NCBI GenBank assembly: GCA_903837495.1
Contig: CAILUT010000062.1
Coordinates: 1-62,361, forward strand
Length of the DNA stretch: 62,361 nt
Reading direction: 5' to 3'
Origin: an uncultured Flavobacteriales bacterium
GTDB lineage: Bacteria; Bacteroidota; Bacteroidia; CAIKAF01
Positions 54,046 to 62,361 of the stretch are shown in pieces. Both the position numbers and the translations under genes were made by a program. The notes under the pieces were generated by a model. It was not told the DNA's origin. It made no database searches and saw only the letters and a list, made by a program, of their open reading frames with translations. Every line of letters starts with the position of its first letter. Position 1 is the stretch's first letter.

Positions 54046-54792
54046 ATGCAAGCCATACAGGCGCACACCGGAATTCTGGTTCAAGCTCGCATGGGCTCAA
54101 CCCGGCTCCCAGGAAAAGTGGACATGCCCATTTTGGGAAAAACAGCGCTGCAGTGGATCGACCACCGGTTAAATTCCCTGAATATCCCCCTGGTTTTAGC
54201 CACCTCGAACTTAGCCCAAGACGACCTGCTGGAAGAACGAGGCAAAACCTTAGGCTGGAAGGTGTTCCGAGGCAGCGAAACCGATGTGTTGGCCCGGTTT
54301 GCCGGCGCCGCCCATGCCTTTGGATTTCAACACCTCATTCGAATTACCGCCGATTGCCCCCTAATTTGCGCCGATGTGCTGCAGCAAGGCCTGCAAACCT
54401 ATTCGGCGCTGCCCCAAGGCCGAACCTATGTTTCAAATAGCCTGGAACGAACCTTCCCCCGTGGCTTAGACATGGAAATGTTTTCGGCCGAATTGCTGTT
54501 TGAAGCCGAAAAAAATGCACTGCACCCGGCCGAACGCGAACACGTTACTCCTTACATGTACTTGGGCGAACACCAAGCAACCCACCAAGCCCAAGTGCTT
54601 CACTCCAAAAACTACAACCACATTCGGTTGACCTTAGATACCCCTGAAGACCTGTTGGTTATTGAACGCTCTATGCAGGAATTGCATTTGCATGCCTGTT
54701 TAAATTACGAGGAAATGTGGCCTAAATTTGAAGGCCAGCAGGCCTTGTTTGAGTTAAATCAGAACGTGGAACAAAAAAAGACCGGCTTATGA
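54046..54792 (+). CDS. SpsF-like cytidylyltransferase
   Basis: 248 residues. LVQARMGSTRLPGKVDMPILG at the N-terminus and RITADCPLI mark the SpsF nucleotidyltransferase family. In the B. subtilis sps cluster, SpsF is the CMP-nonulosonate synthetase counterpart of PseF. In this cluster it is therefore the best candidate to activate pseudaminic acid with CTP. 8 bp after pseC; its stop overlaps the pseI start by 4 bp. Confidence 0.85.
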   Translation: MQAIQAHTGILVQARMGSTRLPGKVDMPILGKTALQWIDHRLNSLNIPLVLATSNLAQDDLLEERGKTLGWKVFRGSETDVLARFAGAAHAFGFQHLIRITADCPLICADVLQQGLQTYSALPQGRTYVSNSLERTFPRGLDMEMFSAELLFEAEKNALHPAEREHVTPYMYLGEHQATHQAQVLHSKNYNHIRLTLDTPEDLLVIERSMQELHLHACLNYEEMWPKFEGQQALFELNQNVEQKKTGL

Positions 54793-55832
54793 TTTCCATT
54801 GGAGAACGCTTGTTGGGGCCTGAACAGCCCGTTTACCTGATTGCTGAATTGTCGGCAAACCACCGGCAAGACATTGGCATCGCACTGGATACCATTCGGG
54901 CGATGGCCAAGGCCGGAGCCGATGCCATTAAACTTCAAACCTATACCGCCGATACCCTAACCCTGCCCTACAAAACTCCCCCTTTTTTAATTGGCAGCGG
55001 CACCGCTTGGGACGGAGCCTACCTGCACGACCTGTACCGCGAAGCCGAAATGCCCTGGGATTGGCATGCCGAATTGATGCACGAATGCAAGGCCCTAGGC
55101 ATGGATTGCTTTAGCAGTCCGTTCGACCCCAGTGCGGCCGACCTATTAAACACGTTAAATGTACCCGCATTTAAAATCGCTTCGTTTGAAATTACCGACA
55201 TTCCCCTCATCGAATACGTAGCTTCGTTTGGCAAGCCTATGATTATCTCGACCGGCATTGCCGGCCTGCAAGACATTGAATGGGCCGTTGACGCTTGCCA
55301 CCGGGTAGGAAACAAGCAAATTGTGCTGCTAAAATGCACTTCGGCCTACCCCGCGGCCGATTCCAGCATGATGCTGCTTCAAATGCAAGATTTGCAGCAA
55401 CGCTTTGGAGTTCCAGTAGGCTTGTCAGACCATTCCGAAGGCGTGCTGGCTCCCGTAGTTGCCACAGCCATGGGTGCCGTCATGATTGAAAAACATGTGA
55501 TTTTAGACCGCAGCATCGGAGGCCCCGACGCGCATTTTAGCCTAGAACCCAACGAATTCGCCACCCTGGTGTCTCAGGTCCGTCAAACCGAAGCCATGAT
55601 GGGCAAAAGCGAACCCTCGTTTCCCGTTCAGGGCAAAAACAGCCCCTTTGCCCGTTCGCTCTTCGTGGCCAAAGACGTAAAGAAAGGCGAGGTGTTGAGC
55701 CCCGAAAATGTGCGCAGCATTCGGCCCGCCCAAGGCCTGCACCCCCGTTTTTTTCCGGAAATTCTGGGCCGCAGGTTCGCCACCGATGTAGAAGGAGGAA
55801 CGCCCCTGAGCCTTGAACACCTTCAACCCTAA
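54789..55832 (+). CDS. pseI: Pseudaminic acid synthase
   Basis: 347 residues. A NeuB TIM barrel (1-275; LIAELSANHRQD, DAIKLQTYTADTLTLP, GLSDHSEGVLAPVVA, IEKHVILDRSIGGPDAHFSL) and a C-terminal SAF antifreeze-like domain (290-347; RSLFVAKDVKKGEVLSPENV). It condenses the 6-deoxy-diacetamido-altrose with phosphoenolpyruvate. PDAHFSLEP is typical of the PseI subgroup over sialic acid synthases. Confidence 0.94.
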   Translation: MISIGERLLGPEQPVYLIAELSANHRQDIGIALDTIRAMAKAGADAIKLQTYTADTLTLPYKTPPFLIGSGTAWDGAYLHDLYREAEMPWDWHAELMHECKALGMDCFSSPFDPSAADLLNTLNVPAFKIASFEITDIPLIEYVASFGKPMIISTGIAGLQDIEWAVDACHRVGNKQIVLLKCTSAYPAADSSMMLLQMQDLQQRFGVPVGLSDHSEGVLAPVVATAMGAVMIEKHVILDRSIGGPDAHFSLEPNEFATLVSQVRQTEAMMGKSEPSFPVQGKNSPFARSLFVAKDVKKGEVLSPENVRSIRPAQGLHPRFFPEILGRRFATDVEGGTPLSLEHLQP

Positions 55833-55834
55833 GC

Positions 55835-57277
55835 ATGGGAATTTTAATTCGGCAGGGCAGCAAAAACACCATTTACCTATTTATAGGCGTTGGGCTGGGA
55901 TTTGTGAGCAGTGCCCTGCTTCAACCCCGTTTTTTAAGCCCCGAAGAAAACGGAGTTGTAAAATTGCTGGTGGCCTACTCCGCCATTCTGGCTCAGCTGT
56001 TCACCCTGGGATTTCCCTCGGCCCTCATTAAGTTTAAGTCTGATTTTCACGAGCGAAACATCAACGACATAAAAACCACCTTGTTTTACACCGGCCTTGG
56101 AACCGCCTTGTTTTTGCTGCTGTATTTTTTGGTCGGAAAGCTCGTTTTTAGCTACTTGCTTAACGCCCAAAGCGTCTTTTGGAATTACCTGCATTTGTTG
56201 CCCCTGGCCACCGTCGCAACCCTGCTTTTTTTCAACCTCGATGCCTTTACCCGCACGGAATTGTACTCCACCCCCGGCACCCTGAGCAAAGAAGTAGGGC
56301 AGCGCATTTTTATCCTTCTTGCCCTTTTGGCCCTGGCCGGATTTGGATTGCCCTTTTCCAACTTTCTAAACCTCTACACCTTGGCTTTGGCCTTTCCTGC
56401 CTTGGCCCTGATGTTCTTTCTGCAGCAAAAACAAAAATGGAATTGGGGCGGTTCGGGCAGCTTGCGTCCCCACCCCGATTTCCGGCGCAAAATTCATTCT
56501 GTTTCGGCCTATGCCATTGTATCTGGTCTTTCCGTTTCGTTTATCATCAGCCTGGATGCCATTTTTATTGAGCGCTTTTTGGGCACCGCTTCCACCGGCA
56601 TTTATGCCGTTTTTGGGTACTTTGCCACCTTGGTGCTCATTCCCTACCGGGGCATAGAACGCATCGCATCGCCGCTGATTTCTAAGGCCTTGGCCGAAAA
56701 CCAAATGCAAAAAATAAAAACAGTGTACCTAAGCAGCAGCAAATACCTGCTGTACGGCGCGGGCGTGCTGCTGGCCATTTTACTCAGCAACCGCAGCAAC
56801 ATTCTGGCTTTTCTGCCCTCCGAGTACCGCATTGGCTTGCCCATTTTAATTTGGCTGGGCCTCAGCAACTTGCTTGACGCGGCAACCGGCATCAACACCG
56901 CCATCATTGCCAATTCCAAGTACTACCGCTTCAACATGGTTCTGTTGCTGGGACTTATTGGCATGGCCTCGGCACTCAACATTTGGCTTATCCCGATGTG
57001 GGGCTTGCAGGGTGCAGCCATTGCCACCTTTTGCAGCGTGGCGGCATACAACCTTAGCAAGCTGGTTTTCATTGGTTTGCGCTTTCACATGTGGCCCTGG
57101 AACTTCAAAACCCTGGCCGTTGTTGGCATTCCAGCTCTGCTGTTTTTGCTGGGCGAAGCCCTACCCAGCCTACCGAACATGTATCTGGATGGAATGCTGC
57201 GTACCGCTTGCATTGCGGGCCTCGCGGGCCTGGCCTTATTCATTCGCCCCTTGTTTCCGGGCGATTGGAAGCTGTAA
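55835..57277 (+). CDS. Polysaccharide/oligosaccharide flippase (Wzx-like)
   Basis: 480 residues with about 14 membrane helices from RQGSKNTIYLFIGVGLGFVSSALL onward, the MOP-superfamily pattern. It would flip an undecaprenyl-linked glycan across the inner membrane. It follows pseI after 2 bp, so it belongs to the cluster, implying that the nonulosonic acid ends up in a lipid-linked glycan. No polymerase or ligase is present in the window. Confidence 0.9.
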   Translation: MGILIRQGSKNTIYLFIGVGLGFVSSALLQPRFLSPEENGVVKLLVAYSAILAQLFTLGFPSALIKFKSDFHERNINDIKTTLFYTGLGTALFLLLYFLVGKLVFSYLLNAQSVFWNYLHLLPLATVATLLFFNLDAFTRTELYSTPGTLSKEVGQRIFILLALLALAGFGLPFSNFLNLYTLALAFPALALMFFLQQKQKWNWGGSGSLRPHPDFRRKIHSVSAYAIVSGLSVSFIISLDAIFIERFLGTASTGIYAVFGYFATLVLIPYRGIERIASPLISKALAENQMQKIKTVYLSSSKYLLYGAGVLLAILLSNRSNILAFLPSEYRIGLPILIWLGLSNLLDAATGINTAIIANSKYYRFNMVLLLGLIGMASALNIWLIPMWGLQGAAIATFCSVAAYNLSKLVFIGLRFHMWPWNFKTLAVVGIPALLFLLGEALPSLPNMYLDGMLRTACIAGLAGLALFIRPLFPGDWKL

Positions 57278-57296
57278 TGAAATGGAGGGATTTGTT

Positions 57297-57446
57297 GGGC
57301 GGCAGCCGGGCTTTCAGGGGTAGTCCGCGGTTGTTGGGGGCTGCCCCAGCGGGCTTGCGGTGGCTCCTAAAGTCGCCTCCGCGCCACGCGGGCCAGGCCC
57401 CAACACCCTTGCGGGCAACCCCCTTCAATCCCTGCCGCAAGCGCCT
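57297..57446 (+). repeat. Dispersed structured repeat, copy R8
   Basis: Forward orientation, 19 bp after the flippase stop. Outer stem GGGGTAGTCCGC/GCGGGCAACCCC with one A-A mismatch and the T-G pair. Variable arm TTGTTGGGGGC pairs with GGCCCCAACA. Loop TCCTAAAGTC conserved; the apical stem has one substitution (GCGGTGGC). Closest to R1 in overall sequence. Confidence 0.87.
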
Positions 57447-57513
57447 CGTGGTGAAAGTCTATGGGTTTTAGAGTACAGCACATCGGGTAAAAATCCCCCC
57501 ATGCAGAACCCCT

Positions 57514-57540
57514 GGCCTTTATGCAAGGCCCCGCTTTTTT
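57514..57540 (+). terminator. Intrinsic terminator after the pse cluster
   Basis: Stem GGCCTT (57514-57519) and AAGGCC (57525-57530) with a TATGC loop, then CCGC and six T. It faces the end of the minus-strand asnS gene. In forward orientation it would end the pseudaminic acid transcript. Confidence 0.72.
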
Positions 57541-58987
57541 AAAAGGCAATCCCTTTTGGAAACCGCGGAAAGGGAATCACATCGCGGATGTTGCCCATGC
57601 CAGTTACAAAGAGCAACAGCCGTTCAAAGCCCAATCCGTAGCCCGAATGGGGAACCGTTCCAAACCTGCGGGTATCCAGGTACCAATGCAACTCTTCTTC
57701 GGGTATGTGCATTTCGGCCATGCGCTTTTGCAGGTATTCCAGCCGTTCTTCGCGTTGGCTTCCGCCCACCATTTCGCCAATGCCAGGAAACAATATATCC
57801 ATGGCCCGAACCGAACGGCCATCTTCGTTCAACCGCATGTAAAAGGCTTTAATTTCCTTGGGGTAATCGGTTAGAATGACCGGACGTTTGTACACCTTTT
57901 CTACCAAATACCGTTCATGCTCCGATTGCAAATCGGTGCCCCAGCCCTGCACAGGGTATTGGAATTTCTTTTTCTTCTGGTAGGGCGATTCCTCCAATAT
58001 CCGTATTGCTTCTTCGTAGGTAACTCTTGCAAAAGGCTCCTTTAATACAAATTGAATCCGTTCCAACAAGTCCAGCTCCGACCGTTCTTCTTTTTTCTTG
58101 CTTTCTTCTTCTTTCTTCCACCGTTCGTTCAAAAAGGCTAGGTCTTCGGCGCAGTGGTCTAAGGCATACTGCATTAGGTACTTTAGGTTGGCCTCGGCCA
58201 AATCCATGTTGTCGTTTAAATCGGCAAAAGCCACCTCGGGTTCGATCATCCAAAATTCGGCCAAGTGCCGAGTGGTGTTGGAGTTTTCGGCACGAAAGGT
58301 AGGGCCAAAGGTGTACACCTTGCTCAAGGCCAAGGCCGCCAATTCGGCTTGCAATTGCCCCGAAACGGTTAAATGGGCTGGTTTTCCAAAAAAGTCTTTT
58401 GAAAAATCGATGGCCCCCTCTTCGGTTTTCGGGGGTTGTTCGGCAGAAAGGGTGGTTACCCGAAACATTTCTCCGGCACCCTCGGCATCCGAGGCGGTTA
58501 AAATAGGGCTGTGAATGTTGTAAAACCCGCGTTCATGAAAAAAGCGATGCATGGCAAAGGTCATGGCATGCCGAATGCGAAATACCGCCCCAAAAGTTTG
58601 GGTTCTAAACCGCAAATGGGCAATTTCCCTTAAAAACTCCAAGGAATGTGCCTTCGGCTGCAGGGGATAAAAATCCGCAGCCTGAATGTCCGATTCGGCT
58701 TTTCCCATCAACTCAATATCCTCGGCATGAATTTCAAGCGCCTGCCCTTTTCCGGTCGAGGCTTCAAGCCGGCCACGCACCCGCAAGCAAGCTCCCGGAT
58801 TTATGGATTGCAGCAATTCGGCCGGAAAGGATTCAAAATCGACCACCACTTGGATTCCCGCCAAATTTGAACCGTCGTTCAAATGAATAAATCGATTGCT
58901 TCGAAAGGTGCGAACCCAGCCTCCCACCTCGCAAGGTTGGCCGCCGGGTTCCCAGGTCAAAATTTCCTTAATTGCCGTTGGTAACAT
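57539..58987 (-). CDS. asnS: Asparagine--tRNA ligase
   Basis: 482 residues. An N-terminal OB-fold anticodon-binding domain ([22 protein letters not shown]) and the class II catalytic core: [15 protein letters not shown], motif 2 [21 protein letters not shown], motif 3 [10 protein letters not shown]. It charges tRNA-Asn directly. Length is normal. An exact -7 box precedes the start by 13 nt. Confidence 0.97.
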   Translation of the reverse strand: MLPTAIKEILTWEPGGQPCEVGGWVRTFRSNRFIHLNDGSNLAGIQVVVDFESFPAELLQSINPGACLRVRGRLEASTGKGQALEIHAEDIELMGKAESDIQAADFYPLQPKAHSLEFLREIAHLRFRTQTFGAVFRIRHAMTFAMHRFFHERGFYNIHSPILTASDAEGAGEMFRVTTLSAEQPPKTEEGAIDFSKDFFGKPAHLTVSGQLQAELAALALSKVYTFGPTFRAENSNTTRHLAEFWMIEPEVAFADLNDNMDLAEANLKYLMQYALDHCAEDLAFLNERWKKEEESKKKEERSELDLLERIQFVLKEPFARVTYEEAIRILEESPYQKKKKFQYPVQGWGTDLQSEHERYLVEKVYKRPVILTDYPKEIKAFYMRLNEDGRSVRAMDILFPGIGEMVGGSQREERLEYLQKRMAEMHIPEEELHWYLDTRRFGTVPHSGYGLGFERLLLFVTGMGNIRDVIPFPRFPKGIAF

Positions 58988-59000
58988 GCTCGTTTTTTGC

Positions 59001-59008
59001 CAAAGGTA
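59001..59008 (-). promoter_or_regulatory. Bacteroidota -7 promoter box for asnS
   Basis: TACCTTTG on the minus strand, exact TAnnTTTG, 13 nt before the asnS ATG (58985-58987). It lies just past the stop of the amidase gene, giving asnS its own promoter. Confidence 0.65.
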
Positions 59009-59014
59009 GAAAAT

Positions 59015-61906
59015 TTAAAGGCCTGTTTTCACCACTTTTATGCCCTTTAGCCCCGGAAGGCTTAGCAGGTATATGCCCTCTGCCAAGCCAGACAGACCCT
59101 CAATCCGAAGTTCTCCACTTTGCGGCAGCCTTCCCTGCCACACTGTTTTTCCGCAGGCATCCAACAGCAACACCGGCAAGGATTCGGTTAATCCGCCCAA
59201 GCGCAGGTTTAACTCAGACAAAAATGGGTTTGGACCTAGGCAGCCCCAATCCCCGCTGAAGGAAGCAACTTGGCCCACCGAGCCCAGCCAAAGAGCCCCA
59301 TCCGAAAAAACCGGGGGCCCCAACATGCCCGCTCCGTTCTTGGCGCGCACGCCCGAATAATAGGTTTGACCCAGGTTTAATCCTCCGGGCACACTTGTCC
59401 AAAAAGGACTAAGGCCTACGGCTTGCCATGGAAGGATGTCGCATTGGCCCCAAACAGTTCCCAAACAGGTTTCGTAGGTGGACAATCCAGAATGGGGATC
59501 GGCCGAACCCGCCCAATTCATCGACCAGCCCATACCCAGCAAAGTGTCTTTGTCGGCAGCCAAGCCATCGTTAATCCAGCTCGAAGTATAGGGCGGAGTA
59601 AAATCCAAGTTTAGGTCTTGCACCTGCCAGAACGAAACATTGCCGGCTCCGTCGTTGGCCAAAGACAATATGCGCCCCCCCGCTTGCGTGGGATTGGGGT
59701 TTGGGTTGGGTAAATGCCCAATAGGAAACAAGCCGGTAGTTACCCAGGCAACGGTATTGTGGGGGCGGCCCGGCCCGCTGTGAACCGCATCGAAGGCCAC
59801 AATGGCGTCTTTCGTTTCCATCGATATGAACTGGGCCGAATTTTGATTCCATTGGGGAGCAAGCAATTCCCCTAAGTACTGCTGATTCAAATAAAACCGG
59901 TACGTGCTGCCCCGCCGGCATACCAAGACCCGCTGCAGTTGCCCCGGCTGCACCGCGGCCGAAATTCCTGCCAACAACTGCGGCTGACCTTGATTCCAAA
60001 CATACACTGGAAGGTTTCCGTTCATTTCTATTCTCCATTCCAAGCTGTTGTTTCTGCCGGGCCCTGCCGCCTGGTCTGCCGCCAAAAAGAGCGAGGCAAA
60101 TGGGTGCGGCCCATTGGGGTACACCACAAAGTCGAAGGCCCAATACCGTTCGCCGCTGCTGCCTTGGGGCACGGCGGCCGACACGCCGCTGATCTGGTTG
60201 GGATTTAAAGGATACAATTGCCCGGTTCCTTGCTGCCATTGCCCTGAAACCACCGTCCATTGCGGGTGCAATCCTGTTAAATTCGGATCAAAGAAATCGG
60301 CAAACATGCCCAAAGGGCTTCGTCCATAAAAACCCTGCCCGTCGTGATGCAGGGCGTTCCAGTAGGTGCTGTGCAAACCACTTCCGCCAGAATCAACATC
60401 GGTAAAGCCCTGAAGAAAATCCTGGCTTATCCAAGGGCTGCCCAGGCTATCAATTTGGATGCTGGGTGGTATGCTGTCTTCTCCGGCACCAGAAACGCCT
60501 TCCCAACTCAATGAGAAGCCCTGTCCTGAAATTGCGCAATCGCTTTGAAACCGCAGAACCACTTCGTTGCCGCTGCTTAGCAGGGGGGCCGAGACTTGGT
60601 TTCCGGTTAGCTGAGCAAGGTATGGGGAATCCGTTCCCGGCCCGTCGTACACCCTCAAATAATCCCAGGTCGATTCTAAGTCTTGCGCAGCAAACTGCAG
60701 TTTTACCCGGCCCGACGGCACGCGAATGCGCCATTGTTTTAAGCTGTCGTTGGCGTATGGAGGTTGCTGTGGAAACACAAGGCTGCCTGAGGGCCCCAGT
60801 ACGGTTTCCATGGCCAATCCGGGCTGAAGCAAATCGGCATACCTAGGCCAATTCCAGTGCTGACCGGGGTCGGTATGCGTTTGATTTGGGAAATGCTGAT
60901 GCCCTTTGATTCGGGTACAGGAACCAGGACGTTGGGCCTGGGCATAATGGGTGGTGGCGGCCCAAGGCCACCAGGCGCTTCGGCCTACATTTAAGGAATG
61001 CCGCCCGGCAATGCGCTGCACCAAACGGGCCGAAACCCGGTACATGGTGTCGGTGTACCACGCTGGATTTGAAACAAAGCCTTCGTGTTCAATGCCAATG
61101 GAATAGGCATTCTCGGTGCCAACATGCCAGGCCTTGAGGTCTTCGTTCACCAATTGCAGCAACATTCCATCGGAAGACCGAATCAGGTAATGGCAGGACA
61201 CCTGAGATTGGCAGGACATAAACCAAGCTAAGGCTCCGGCAAAAGAACCTTGGGTAGTATGAATGGCGACTGCCGTAGCGGAAGCTCCGTTTCGGCTGCT
61301 GAAATTGCAGGCCGGGCTTGGATTGTAGGTGGCTATGCCATCCAATCCACTGCGTTCAAGGGGAGTGAAAGGAGCTGCAGGCCGAAAGCGTTGAACGGAA
61401 GCCGAGGGGCCGCCTAAATGCTGCCAAATCGAGGCCAGTTCTTCCAGCCAATAGTACCCAGCCCAATCGGTCGAACTGCCGTTTGGAAGCGGAATTTCAG
61501 CCAATTCAAAGGCCAGCCACAGCCAATCTTCGGCTTGGGCGGGCGGGTTTAATGCGCGCAGGGAATCCAGTGCCTTATGCCAGGCAAAAACCTCGCTTTG
61601 GGGCGATTCAAGAATGGCGGAAAGGCCCATGCCGGAAAGATCGGCTACCCGTTGCAGGTGATTTCGGTACACGGTACCGGGTTCCAGAATCCAGCCTAAA
61701 ATGCCGTGTGGAACGGGGCGTCCGGAACAGGAAAAGGAATCGTGCAGGGGCTGCCAGCGCGATTGCTGATAGGAAACGGCAGCACACAGCCCTTTAGGCA
61801 GGTTTGGAAATTGCGCTTCAATGGAAGCAAACAAAGCAGGAGCCTGTTGGCTGTGGGCCACAGACAGGCAGGCATAGAGCAGAAAAAGCAGAGCCGGTTT
61901 TTTCAT
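59015..61906 (-). CDS. Secreted N-acetylmuramoyl-L-alanine amidase with CUB domain
   Basis: 963 residues. Signal peptide to about residue 19. An Amidase_2 domain at about 190-357 (ATAVAIHTTQGSFAGALAWF, CHYLIRSSDGMLLQLV, SIGIEHEGF, IKGHQHFP) carries the expected zinc His residues. A CUB domain follows at about 382-472 (WDYLRVYDGPGTDSPYLAQL), then lectin/LamG-like and Ig-like beta regions (to about 870), and a type A sorting domain (LGPNPFLSELNLRL, GIYLLSLPG). It is predicted to be exported by T9SS and to cut peptidoglycan, possibly of other bacteria. The N-terminal 170 residues are an unknown helical region. Confidence 0.9.
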   Translation of the reverse strand: MKKPALLFLLYACLSVAHSQQAPALFASIEAQFPNLPKGLCAAVSYQQSRWQPLHDSFSCSGRPVPHGILGWILEPGTVYRNHLQRVADLSGMGLSAILESPQSEVFAWHKALDSLRALNPPAQAEDWLWLAFELAEIPLPNGSSTDWAGYYWLEELASIWQHLGGPSASVQRFRPAAPFTPLERSGLDGIATYNPSPACNFSSRNGASATAVAIHTTQGSFAGALAWFMSCQSQVSCHYLIRSSDGMLLQLVNEDLKAWHVGTENAYSIGIEHEGFVSNPAWYTDTMYRVSARLVQRIAGRHSLNVGRSAWWPWAATTHYAQAQRPGSCTRIKGHQHFPNQTHTDPGQHWNWPRYADLLQPGLAMETVLGPSGSLVFPQQPPYANDSLKQWRIRVPSGRVKLQFAAQDLESTWDYLRVYDGPGTDSPYLAQLTGNQVSAPLLSSGNEVVLRFQSDCAISGQGFSLSWEGVSGAGEDSIPPSIQIDSLGSPWISQDFLQGFTDVDSGGSGLHSTYWNALHHDGQGFYGRSPLGMFADFFDPNLTGLHPQWTVVSGQWQQGTGQLYPLNPNQISGVSAAVPQGSSGERYWAFDFVVYPNGPHPFASLFLAADQAAGPGRNNSLEWRIEMNGNLPVYVWNQGQPQLLAGISAAVQPGQLQRVLVCRRGSTYRFYLNQQYLGELLAPQWNQNSAQFISMETKDAIVAFDAVHSGPGRPHNTVAWVTTGLFPIGHLPNPNPNPTQAGGRILSLANDGAGNVSFWQVQDLNLDFTPPYTSSWINDGLAADKDTLLGMGWSMNWAGSADPHSGLSTYETCLGTVWGQCDILPWQAVGLSPFWTSVPGGLNLGQTYYSGVRAKNGAGMLGPPVFSDGALWLGSVGQVASFSGDWGCLGPNPFLSELNLRLGGLTESLPVLLLDACGKTVWQGRLPQSGELRIEGLSGLAEGIYLLSLPGLKGIKVVKTGL

Positions 61907-61939
61907 GTTTTTCCCGCAAGGTAAAGGCGGGGGGCTGAG

Positions 61940-61972
61940 TTATCCGTTCGGTAAACGTTTAAAAACGGATAA
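61940..61972. promoter_or_regulatory. Inverted repeat, possible operator
   Basis: TTATCCGTT (61940-61948) and AACGGATAA (61964-61972) are perfect inverted 9-mers around CGGTAAACGTTTAAA. The site lies 34 bp upstream of the amidase start, where a repressor or activator could act. It overlaps one of two direct repeats. Confidence 0.5.
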
Positions 61973-62161
61973 TTTCTGGAATCGTTGAAAACAAAGGGCG
62001 GAAAGCGGACAAAAAATCAACCGTTTCTTGGAACGAAAAATGGGAATGAGGTATTCAGCCCAAAAACCGCGCTACCGATTCGGGCCCCATAGGGGGAAAA
62101 CGGTCCCCAATACAAAGGTAAAAAGGACGTATCTGATTATCTGTTCGGTAAACGTTTAAAA
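61941..62161. repeat. Pair of 24-bp direct repeats
   Basis: 61941-61964 and 62138-62161 are identical at 23 of 24 positions (TATCCGTTCGGTAAACG or TATCTGTTCGGTAAACG, then TTTAAAA), spaced 197 bp. Only the first has a full inverted half at its end. They flank a stretch with no ORF. Confidence 0.8.
62113..62120 (-). promoter_or_regulatory. Possible -7 promoter box upstream of the amidase
   Basis: TACCTTTG on the minus strand, exact TAnnTTTG, but 206 nt before the amidase ATG. A shorter match TACCTTG sits much nearer to the start. If used, the inverted repeat at 61940-61972 lies in the leader. Confidence 0.35.
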
Positions 62162-62217
62162 CTCTCAGCCGCTTGATAAAAATCTTAACTTAGCAATGCC
62201 AACTTTTGGTCCAACAA

Positions 62218-62313
62218 TTAGGGAGTATTACACACCTCATTGTCGGTATCGACATGCTCATCCAGGCAATACATCTCCCACTGATTTCGGGGTTTTCCTT
62301 GGATAAATTTCAT
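62218..62313 (-). pseudogene. N-terminal fragment of an IS1182-like transposase
   Basis: From the ATG at 62313 the frame reads MKFIQGKPRNQWEMYCLDE, then HVDTDNEV, closely resembling the conserved N-terminus of IS1182-group transposases in Bacteroidota (MKFIQG, RNQ, DNxVR). It then diverges at CNTP and stops after 31 residues at 62218, where a full enzyme has over 450. The rest of the element is absent, so this is an insertion-sequence relic. Confidence 0.68.
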
Positions 62314-62361
62314 AAATAAAAATACCGATTTTTAGGGAGAAATAGGCAATAAACAGGCCAA

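Noticed and set aside
54046-54792. Glycosyltransferase
   Set aside because: QARMGSTRLPGKV and ITADCPLI are nucleotidyltransferase (SpsF) motifs, despite frequent database labels as glycosyltransferase.

Overview
The window looks like a chromosome segment of a non-model Bacteroidota (Bacteroidetes) bacterium, most likely from a gliding or marine flavobacterial-type lineage. The evidence is type IX secretion parts (a PorP/SprF-family barrel, a PorE-like TPR/propeller/OmpA protein, a CHU_C-ended surface protein, two proteins with C-terminal sorting domains), Bacteroidota -7 promoter boxes of the form TAnnTTTG at the expected distance from many starts, and RES/Xre, GH3, DUF4956 and DUF2490 proteins. 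No ribosomal or phylogenetic marker fixes the genus.

Layout. 1-290: tandem palindromic repeats. 0.3-7.6 kb, plus strand: unknown protein, thioesterase, truA, a frameshifted RES toxin with its intact antitoxin (minus), ribBA, small exported protein, ABC exporter, Smr protein. 7.7-14.5 kb, minus: a 2259-residue glycine-rich T9SS-exported adhesin. 15.0-19.7 kb, plus: TSP3/CHU_C protein, PorP/SprF, PorE-like protein, small lipoprotein. 19.9-23.6 kb, plus: GH3 enzyme, unknown, deoxynucleoside kinase, folE. 23.7-27.0 kb, minus: truncated AsmA remnant and pntA1-pntA2-pntB. 27.1-29.1 kb, plus: TM2, DUF2752, DUF4870-like, M48 protease. 29.8-32.1 kb, plus: acyl-CoA synthetase and DUF2141 protein. 32.1-38.8 kb, minus: pepT, rRNA methyltransferases, clpX, clpP, tig, then tRNA-Leu(UAG). 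39.3-46.1 kb, minus: a seven-gene operon for nucleotide sugars. 46.2-50.9 kb, plus: barrel protein, waaA, and a four-gene envelope operon. 50.9-57.3 kb, plus: MptE/Maf-like protein, pseB, pseC, SpsF-like protein, pseI, flippase, a pseudaminic acid route. 57.5-61.9 kb, minus: asnS and a secreted amidase-CUB protein. 61.9-62.4 kb: repeats and a transposase remnant.

The genes are largely about the cell surface: exporting and anchoring adhesins by T9SS, and making LPS core, uronic/xylose-type sugars and nonulosonic acid for glycans.

The most unusual feature is a dispersed intergenic element of about 150 bp. There are seven full copies and one half copy in 62 kb (1938, 14673, 19698, 24003, 29505, 39096, 48402, 57297). 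Each copy has a different long stem sequence, but the two arms stay complementary within the copy. A 10-nt apical loop and the two ends are conserved. Compensatory changes and a retained G-U wobble in one orientation suggest a selected RNA structure. I do not recognise it as a named family.
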